Positions 55,652 to 62,538 of a DNA stretch of 62,538 nt are shown here, one piece after another (position 1 is the stretch's first letter; each line of letters begins with the position of its first letter). This DNA comes from CAIVAT01 sp964455285 (lineage in GTDB: Bacteria > Bacteroidota > Bacteroidia > Bacteroidales > FEN-979), in assembly GCA_964455285.1 (NCBI GenBank), contig CAYVVG010000016.1:1-62538 (forward strand), written 5' to 3'. Made by a program: the position numbers and the translations under genes. The notes beneath the pieces are model-generated. The model had not been told where the DNA came from. It worked only from the letters and a program-made list of their open reading frames with translations, and searched no databases.

Positions 55652-57655
55652 ATGAATCCAATTCACCATCGCATCGTTCTCGTTCTTCCCCTGGTCATGG
55701 GATGGATGCTGTTTCGTTGTGTTTCACCCCTGGAGGCGCAGAATGCCCCTGTAACCACCCTGGCGACGGTGGGTAATGCTGTTCCGGGCCCGGTTGTCGT
55801 GCCGGTCACCGTCACCGGTTTCAATAATATCGGCGCCATATCCCTGACCATCGATTACGCCTATGCAGGCCTTCATTTCGTTGGCGGAAGCCCGCATCCG
55901 CAGCTGGGCGGCTTTGCTGTCGGGGATCAGGACCTCGGGAATGGAAGGCACCGCGTGACCATGGGGTGGTTCGGATCGGGCGCATCGCTTGCAGACGGTT
56001 CGGTGATCATGTCCCTCACGTTTACCTATATCAGCGGGATAACGGCCCTCGAATTTTATGACAGCGGGCCTTCCTGCGAATATGCCGACGGCGCTTTTAA
56101 CGTGCTGAACGACATTCCGCAGGGCGCTTACTATATCAACGGACTGGTTTGTGGCCAGGTTCCGGCGCCGGGACCCATCATAGGGGATGCCTCTGTTTGC
56201 ATCGGTGAAACGGGTGTTGCTTATTCCATCCAGCCTGTCGTAAACGCGACAGGGTATGCATGGACCGTTCCTGCCGGGGTGGCTATTATCACCGGGAATA
56301 ATACCAATGCCATTACAGTGGATTACAGCGGTTCCGCTTCCTCCGGACTGGTGACTGTCGCGGGGAGCAACGGTTGCGGCAGCGGGCCCTTTTCCACGTT
56401 ACCGGTAACCGTGAACGGGCTTCCCGTTGCCAATGCCGGTCCGGACCAGTCGATCCCTTACGGGACGAACACGATGCTGGTCGCCGCCTCCGGAGGTTCC
56501 GGTGCGTTCGGTTATCACTGGTCGCCCGAAGCACTCCTGGTCAATCCGGATCTGCAGAATGCACAAACGGTCAACCTGACGGCGACCACCCTGTTCAGCC
56601 TGCAGGTGACCAACCTGGCCACCCTGTGTGTGAACACCGACGAAACGATCGTCACCATTACCGGCGGGCCGTTGACCGCCACCCCGGTGGCTGATCCGGG
56701 GATGATCTGCCGCGGTACTCCTTCCCAGTTGTATGCCAATGCCGGTGGAGGATCGGGCAACTACAGCTATTCCTGGAGCTGCACCCCGCCGGGCACACCT
56801 CCCTGGAGTTCTTTCCAGGCCAATCCGGTCGTTTTTCCCGACTCCACGAAAGTCTATCACCTGACCCTTTCCGACGGATTCAACGCTGTTCAGGCTTCCG
56901 TGCAGGTAATGGTGAATCAGTTGCCTTCCGGCCACATTGAAGGAGGAGACACCCTATGCGGGGCGGGGGGGGCAACGCCGCTCACCGTGACCCTGACAGG
57001 CACGCCGCCCTGGTCGATCTGGTACAGCAACGGGGTGACGACATGGAATGTCGAAAACCTCTTCACTACACCATATATAATAAGTGCCACCGAAGCAGGG
57101 ACGTACACCCTGCTTGCCATGGCGGATTCCCACTGCACGGGGAATACGTCGGGATCGGCCGTGGTGGCGGTTTTTCCCTTCCCGCCGACACCGGTGATCA
57201 CGGTGAACGGGAACGAACTCTTCTCGTCGGGATGTTGCGGGAACCAGTGGTACAAAGAGGGAGTGGCGATACCGGGGGCGACGGGTCAGGTCTACGCACC
57301 GGTGGAGACGGCCCATTATTTCGATATTGTGACGGTGAACGGATGTGCTTCCGACACGTCGAATACCATCTATTTTTTGATGGAGGGCATCGGTGAAGGC
57401 GACCATGGAGGCATATCCCTGTATCCCAACCCTGCCCGTGGATCATTCACCATCCTGACAGCAGGAAAGCAACTTTCCGTTTCCGGAATCAGGATCATGG
57501 CAATGACCGGGGAGAGAGTGGCCAAATTTACTTTTCGGCCTCATTCGTCTCTGCATGGATTAAAAGTTGATGTCTCCGGCCTCGCACCCGGTATCTTTTT
57601 ACTTGAAATACTGACAGATACAGGAAGTCTTCGGAAGAAACTGGTAATCCGGTAA
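55652..57655 (+). CDS. Secreted cohesin-like/PKD T9SS protein
   Basis: A 667-residue exported protein. Signal peptide 1-30 (ending LEAQ); a cohesin-like module (31-168) starting NAPVTTLATVGNAVPGP and ending SCEYADG...YYINGLV, nearly the same opening as the module of the preceding gene; PKD/Ig-like domains (about 170-575) including SVCIGETGVAYSIQPV and a SSGCCGNQWYKEG segment; and a type A sorting domain (585-667, YPNPARGSFTIL, LAPGIFLLEIL). Probably cotranscribed with the preceding gene. Ligand and role unknown. Confidence 0.85.
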   Translation: MNPIHHRIVLVLPLVMGWMLFRCVSPLEAQNAPVTTLATVGNAVPGPVVVPVTVTGFNNIGAISLTIDYAYAGLHFVGGSPHPQLGGFAVGDQDLGNGRHRVTMGWFGSGASLADGSVIMSLTFTYISGITALEFYDSGPSCEYADGAFNVLNDIPQGAYYINGLVCGQVPAPGPIIGDASVCIGETGVAYSIQPVVNATGYAWTVPAGVAIITGNNTNAITVDYSGSASSGLVTVAGSNGCGSGPFSTLPVTVNGLPVANAGPDQSIPYGTNTMLVAASGGSGAFGYHWSPEALLVNPDLQNAQTVNLTATTLFSLQVTNLATLCVNTDETIVTITGGPLTATPVADPGMICRGTPSQLYANAGGGSGNYSYSWSCTPPGTPPWSSFQANPVVFPDSTKVYHLTLSDGFNAVQASVQVMVNQLPSGHIEGGDTLCGAGGATPLTVTLTGTPPWSIWYSNGVTTWNVENLFTTPYIISATEAGTYTLLAMADSHCTGNTSGSAVVAVFPFPPTPVITVNGNELFSSGCCGNQWYKEGVAIPGATGQVYAPVETAHYFDIVTVNGCASDTSNTIYFLMEGIGEGDHGGISLYPNPARGSFTILTAGKQLSVSGIRIMAMTGERVAKFTFRPHSSLHGLKVDVSGLAPGIFLLEILTDTGSLRKKLVIR

Positions 57656-57720
57656 GACAAGTTGCCGTATCCGTTCCCCAGGAACGGCTCATTATGCAAA
57701 AACCCGGAAGGGACATTAGA

Positions 57721-57758
57721 AGTTATCTTCAACAAGCACAATCGTGTTGAAAATAACT
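57721..57758. repeat. 14-bp stem-loop downstream of the cohesin-like T9SS gene
   Basis: AGTTATCTTCAACA and TGTTGAAAATAACT are reverse complements with one mismatch around a 10-nt loop. No T-run follows. It may mark a transcript end or an element boundary. Confidence 0.6.
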
Positions 57759-57763
57759 GAAAT

Positions 57764-57780
57764 CCACCCCCGGCCCCCCT
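57764..57780 (-). repeat. Inverted copy of the G-rich dispersed element
   Basis: On the minus strand AGGGGGGCCGGGGGTGG shares the GGGGCCGGGGG core with copies near 61-80, 23510 and 23567. Confidence 0.5.
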
Positions 57781-58482
57781 AAATATGTTAGGGATATTAC
57801 ATGTTATATCTCCTTCGTCTCATTTTTTTATTCGAGGTTTCAGATGAACTATTTGTTAGGGTAATGAAGAGAGTGAGCGGACCGATTTCCCTGCGATCAG
57901 CAACAAAAAAACGAGCGGCAATCATGATTGAGAAAGTTGGGGTATTGTAAAAAATAAAAGATAGTAATATATTCGCTTGCCGACCTTTTTCTTTTCAGCA
58001 GTAGAACCAAATTAAAACAATTGGAAAACTGTTGGAAGGGGAGGGTAATTCCTTAATTGTTAATAAAATATCAATTATTACAATATGCAATGTTTTTCAT
58101 CCGGCTTGGATGCGCGAAAAACCGTTTTTCAGTTTTTCAGTATCGAATGCGCCCAGAATATTAGGTCAATGGGTCAATTTTTTTTCAAGAATGGAAAAAA
58201 AATTACTCCACCAGCAATATTAGTCAGGACCCTAACACCTCACAATAGAGGAAATAGGTTTTCTTATGTTCCGGAAAACCGGAAGCATATTTGTTTTTAT
58301 CCGATCAATCGAGTTCATAATCAATTATTAACATATTTCAATGCCGTGCAATATTCACGCCGTCAGGATTGCTGTGCGGGCTTTTCTCAGCATTAATGAT
58401 CAGCACCGGTGGTGAACTTTCTGTCCTGTTTTTTAACTGTCATACTATTTCGTCTTGAACCATAAACATTAAGATCGTCAAA

Positions 58483-59436
58483 ATGAAAAACTATTTATTC
58501 CACTATGCTCGGTTAACATTCCTGTTTTTGGTTATTGGATTTACGGGAATTTTATCTCTTGACAGCCAGGCCCAAATCATACGGTCGACTTCCTCGGAGA
58601 TCTTATGGGTTGATGCCAATAAGTGCGGTGCAGAAGGACCGCAGGGGGCTTGGGTATCCTATGAGATTGTTAACAATACTGGAGTGGCCTTGACCAATGT
58701 CAAGGTGATTTTTTCGAAATTTTCAGGCACCAATGCTGCCTTGTTCGTCCGGCCCCAAGATACCCTCAGGACTTTTTACTACATCGCAGCAGGGGATTCC
58801 GTGCCGGTTTTTTATTATATTGATTATTCTGCCGTTTGTGGACAGCCCACCCTTTCCGGTCTCACGGCAAACTTTACCGTATCCGTGAATGCGACCGGCC
58901 GTACCCCTGTGTCATCGTCACGATCGTTGGTGACCAATACGCTGATTACGGCCAGTGCGGCGGGGATCGTTGAATCTTCCGTGATCAGTCAGGGCTTCTA
59001 TGTCGGACAGCAACTGATACAAACCGTAGTTTATTCTTTTGGCAACAATACCAATCTTTTCTTCCAGCCGGCCGGCGAAGCTAATTTCCCCGATGGATGC
59101 ATCCGGTTGGTCCAGTGTAAATGTACTGGTCAAACCGGAAATGTAACAGGTATCATAGGCGAAAAAGACAAGTTGCATTTCCCGAATGCTAATGTTCCCG
59201 GAGGAGGTGGGACGATAACCATCGAATTTGTATGGGAATCGCAGTGCATCAATCCACCCTTTACCTTTCATCCCTGGGCCGCAGCGAAGAGCGGACAGAA
59301 ATATAAATATAACGGATTTTCTGGAACACAAACCATTCCCTCACCTGAATTTTCTCTTGAAATTCAAAAATCGGTAAATCCGACCTTTTTCCCAAACTCC
59401 CTCTTTGATGGAGGGTATGGCTCCGGGATTGCTTAG
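58483..59436 (+). pseudogene. 5' part of a giant surface adhesin, ended by an in-frame TAG
   Basis: A 317-codon frame beginning with a signal peptide (about residues 1-31, ending DSQAQ) and containing two DUF11-like/Ig-like domains (VSYEIVNNTGVALTNVKVIF; GGGTITIEFVWESQC). It ends at TAG (59434-59436), but the same frame stays open immediately after it for more than 3 kb and the domain continues across the stop: SLEIQKSVNP...GSGIA before it and WSIKLKNTAPVDIQVDKILD after it form one unit. The simplest reading is a CAG-to-TAG nonsense change, or an assembly error, in one long gene. It is more AT-rich than the preceding genes. Confidence 0.75.
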
Positions 59437-62400
59437 TGGAGTATTAAACTAAAGAACACAGCCCCGGTGGATATTCAGGTTGACAAAATCCTGGATGTAA
59501 TACCCGGCAACCCATGTATGTTTATGGCCGATACGAGTTTCTTTCCCGCCAGCGATGTGCACACGGGAAATTCAATCGTATATCCAATGACGGGATCCAC
59601 GGGCTCTGTCTTTTGGGAGGCTAAAGTGTTAGACAAAGAACATGTTGCGGGAATGGATAACTATGAATTGACAGCTCATGATTCTATCTATTTGGTATAC
59701 AGAACCGATTTGAAGAATTGTCCGGATGGTTCTTATACAAATTATGCTACAGCGATCATTGGGACGACTCCGCCGGTGGGTCCGGTCACAGCCACAGTGC
59801 ATATAGGATGCCAGGCCGTTAATTATGGTTCTTTATTGTCAGGTGATGAAACGATCTGCTATGGAGGGGATCCTTCAGAAATCTCATTCTCCAGCCTCCC
59901 ATCAGGAGGCACGGGTATATTCACCTATCAGTGGTATTACCAGGATGGATTGCCATCCTGCCCTGCGGGGGCCTTAACTGCAGGATGGACGGCTATCAGC
60001 GGAGCGACGGGCACCAGTTATAATCCGCCGGTGGGATTGACAAATTCCCGTACATACGCAGTCCTGGTCATTCCGGATCCTTTGTGCGCCAAACCATCGG
60101 AGTGGGCCTCGGTGTGCCGTAAGGTGACTGTATACAGCGAAGTGAACTACGGCACCCTGACCAACGCGGATGAAACCATCTGCAACGGGGGCGACCCGGC
60201 AAACATCACATTTGCCACGGCACCGTCGGGCGGAGCGGGTACCTTTACGTATCAATGGTATTACAAGGACGGGATCAACACATGTCCGACAGGAATAGAC
60301 AATACTGGCTGGACGTCCATCAGCAATGCAACCAACAGTAGCTACGATCCTCCTTCCCCGTTGACTGGGTCGAGGACCTATGCGGTCATGGTCGATATAA
60401 TTGGTACACCGGACTGCGGTCCACCGACCTGGGCAACGAACTGCCGCAAGGTGACGGTATACAATGCGTTTATTTATGGCACCCTGACTAGCGGGGACGA
60501 GACGTTCTGCACCCCGGGCGATCCGGCTAATATAACGTTTTCCACTGCACCGTCGGGAGGAGCAGAGACATTCACTTACCAGTGGTATTACCAGGACGGG
60601 CTTGTTACCTGTCCGACCGGTACCAGCAATTTGGGCTGGACCGCGATCAGCAGCGCGACTAACAGCAGTTATGACCCTCCATCGGGACTGACTGCATCGA
60701 GGACCTATGCGGTCATGGTCGATGTAATTGGTACACCGGACTGCGGTCCACCGACCTGGGCGACGGGATGCAGGATGGTGACGATCCATGCCCATCCAAC
60801 CTGTTCCATCACTGGAAGCGATCCTGTGTGTCCCAATACTGATTATGTATATTCAGGGCCGGCCCTGATGTCAACTTATTTATGGGATATTTCGGGAAAT
60901 GGAACCATATCAGGAGGTACCAATCAGCAAAGTGTGACCGTTCACTCGGGAACGAACTGCGGCCAGACATTCACTTTAACGTTGACGATTAATGATGCCA
61001 ATGGGTGTAGCAGTCAGTGCCAGAAGTTAGTCACTGTCACGGACACTCAGAAGCCCACGATCACCTGTCCGGCGGACCTGGTGATCGAATGCGGCAGCAC
61101 GGACTATATCGGGCAGATCACCGCCTGGATCGCCACGGCTGCTGCGAGCGATGCCTGCGACAACAATGTATCGATCACCACCAGTTGGGACGGCACGAGT
61201 CTGCCGGCTTTGAGCTGCGATTTGAGCAGCGGCCTGAGCATCACGTTCACGGCCACGGATGACTGCGGCAACACGGATATGTGCACCAGGACGGTATACC
61301 TGGACGACACGCAGGCCCCGACGATCACCTGTCCGGAGAATCCAATTGCCCTGGGTTGCAACCCGGCAGATAATTTGCATACCTGCACTGCGGCGATTGC
61401 ATCGGCATCTGCATCGGATGTATGCAGCGGAACAGTGACCCCGACCTGCTCGGCGGGCGCCATCATTGAAAACGGCTGCGACCGAAGCCAGAGCTTTACG
61501 CTCACGGCAACCGATGCCTGCAATAATTCCTCGAACTGCGTGGTGACCTACACCTGGACGGAGGTGACGGCGCCGGTGATCCTGGCCACGAGCCTGCCCA
61601 CGGGCGGGGCGCTGGGATGCAACCCGGTGTTGCCGGTGTGCAGCGAGACGGTGACGGCCTCGAACGAATGCGGTGCGGTGGCAGTGACCTGCACCCCGGG
61701 CGCGATCACGGTTGAGGGTTGCAACCGCAGCCAGACCTTTACCTATACGGCCACTTCCTGCGGGCTGACGGACACCGAGACGGTGACCTACACCTGGACG
61801 GAGGTGACGGCGCCGGTGATCCTGGCCACGAGCCTGNNNNNNNNNNNNNNNNNNNNNNNNNNNNNNNNNNNNNNNNNNNNNNNNNNNNNNNNNNNNNNNN
61901 NNNNNNNNNNNNNNNNNNNNNNNNNNNNNNNNNNNNCGGCCACTTCCTGCGGGCTGACGGACACCGAGACGGTGACCTACACCTGGACGGAATCTATTGC
62001 CTTGAGTTGCGTAGCCGAAGAAACAAAGAAGGTTACCTGCATCAATGGTAATGACGGAGAAGCTACCGTGACTCCTTCAGGCGGTTGTTCATCATCCTAT
62101 ACAATCGTCTGGAATACTGTACCTGTTCAAACTACAGCTATAGCCACTGGCCTTAAAGCAGGGATGTATGCAGTTACCGTAACTGATTTTGGGGGTTGCA
62201 CAACCTCATGCAATGTGACCATAACTGAGCCTCCGATCGGGCTAAACTGTACCGCTGCACCAATAAATATGATATCCTGCAAGGGTGGTAATAATGGATC
62301 TGCGAATGTATTGCCTCACGGCGGTTGGAGTTCACAATATACCTATCTCTGGAGCACCACTGCCACTACCCAATCGATTTTTGAACTTACAGCGGGAACC

Positions 62401-62538
62401 TATACCGTGACTGTGACTGATGCAGAAGGATGTACCACTTCGTGTGAAACAATAATATCAGAACCCCCGGTGCTGACGGCACATTGCAGCCACACGGATG
62501 TGCTCTGCAACGGCGGCAGCACGGGCACGGCAACGGTC
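59437..62538 (+). CDS. Continuation of the giant adhesin: Ig, HYR and SprB repeats (open at window edge)
   Basis: The frame of the preceding segment continues without a stop to the window end (first in-frame ATG at 59518). In order: the end of the DUF11-like domain; three Ig-like repeats of about 108 residues starting at 59818, 60142 and 60469 (YGTLTxxDETIC, FTYQWYYxDG, RTYAVMVD); a PKD-like part (about 60790-61035); HYR-like repeats (61040-61990, TVTDTQKPTITCP, FTATDDCGNTDMC), of which two 240-bp copies are nearly identical at the DNA level; and SprB repeats from about 61992 (TAGTYTVTVTDAEGCTTSC, EPPVL, LCNGGSTGTATV). SprB-type proteins are very large mobile adhesins of gliding Bacteroidetes. 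The 100-N gap keeps the frame. Confidence 0.82.
61543..61836 (+). repeat. 240-bp near-identical HYR repeats interrupted by the gap
   Basis: The block starting at 61543 (GTGACCTACACCTGGACG) recurs at 61783, exactly 240 bp (80 codons) later, with the adjoining 50 bp nearly unchanged. The same end sequence reappears after the gap at 61937-61991. Confidence 0.85.
61837..61936. other. 100-N assembly gap
   Basis: Exactly 100 N, the standard placeholder for a gap of unknown length, inside the near-identical HYR repeats. The missing part is probably one or more whole 240-bp units. Confidence 0.95.

Larger units (their letters stand above)
57656..58482. other. 827-bp AT-rich intergenic region before the giant adhesin gene
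   Basis: No convincing gene; short frames at 58032-58396 lack a ribosome site and known domains. The region holds a 7-bp hairpin at 57671-57687, a longer stem-loop at 57721-57758 and an inverted G-rich element at 57764-57780. From about 57800 on the base composition is clearly more AT-rich than the neighbouring genes. No TAnnTTTG box was found close to 58483. Confidence 0.5.

Noticed and set aside
58032..58396. Short plus-strand frames in the AT-rich gap
   Set aside because: Low-complexity content, no start signals, no recognised family.
38544..59436. Genetic code with TAG read as glutamine
   Set aside because: At least ten genes in the window, including rpsI, rpsB and secA, end normally in TAG, so general reassignment does not fit.

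Overview
The window reads as a chromosomal piece of a Bacteroidetes bacterium, most likely an environmental Bacteroidales-type genome recovered as a draft assembly (a run of exactly 100 N sits at 61837-61936). The evidence is consistent: many secreted proteins end in the type A C-terminal sorting domain of the type IX secretion system (T9SS); porT and gldA, which belong to T9SS and gliding, are present; FISUMP and SprB-repeat proteins occur; and many genes are preceded by the Bacteroidetes -7 box TAnnTTTG rather than by a strong Shine-Dalgarno sequence.

Layout. 0-9 kb: yicC, gmk, a T9SS beta-propeller protein and nadD on the minus strand, a phospholipase D family synthase, a DMT exporter, Hsp20, a PlsC acyltransferase and an RluD pseudouridine synthase. 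9-20 kb: a T9SS cargo protein, a PASTA protein, divergent ddl and rdgB, an SGNH lipoprotein with a FadL-type porin, an Smr-domain protein, an Omp28-like T9SS protein and a small T9SS protein. 20-27 kb: metK with a probable SAM-II-type riboswitch in its leader, a secreted unknown, gldA, a membrane protein, a FISUMP protein and an AAA/DUF4143 ATPase. 27-38.4 kb: a housekeeping run, rplM-rpsI-rpsB-tsf, ubiE/menG, porT, coaD, a TlpA-like thioredoxin lipoprotein or periplasmic protein, secA, pyrH, frr. 38.4-44.7 kb: a PKD/T9SS gene broken by an in-frame TAG, then a GH20 beta-hexosaminidase, a NahK-like sugar kinase and a POT-type transporter that together look like a small amino-sugar scavenging set.

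45-62.5 kb is a surface-protein island: a 1499-residue FISUMP protein with nine Ig-like repeats, a beta-helix/cohesin-like/dockerin-like T9SS protein, two further cohesin-like proteins, and the 5' part of a very long SprB/HYR repeat adhesin that runs off the window. Four consecutive genes of this island carry five copies of one cohesin-like module with a shared CEY-DG ... YY-NG signature. This is the most interesting unexplained system here: a locus-specific family of secreted proteins built from the same parts, next to a gliding-type adhesin.

Across the window the intergenic gaps carry short tandem repeats with 7- or 8-bp units, each with its own unit sequence, plus dispersed G-rich and hairpin elements. 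Several housekeeping operons that are usually tight in Bacteroidetes have a T9SS cargo gene inserted in them.
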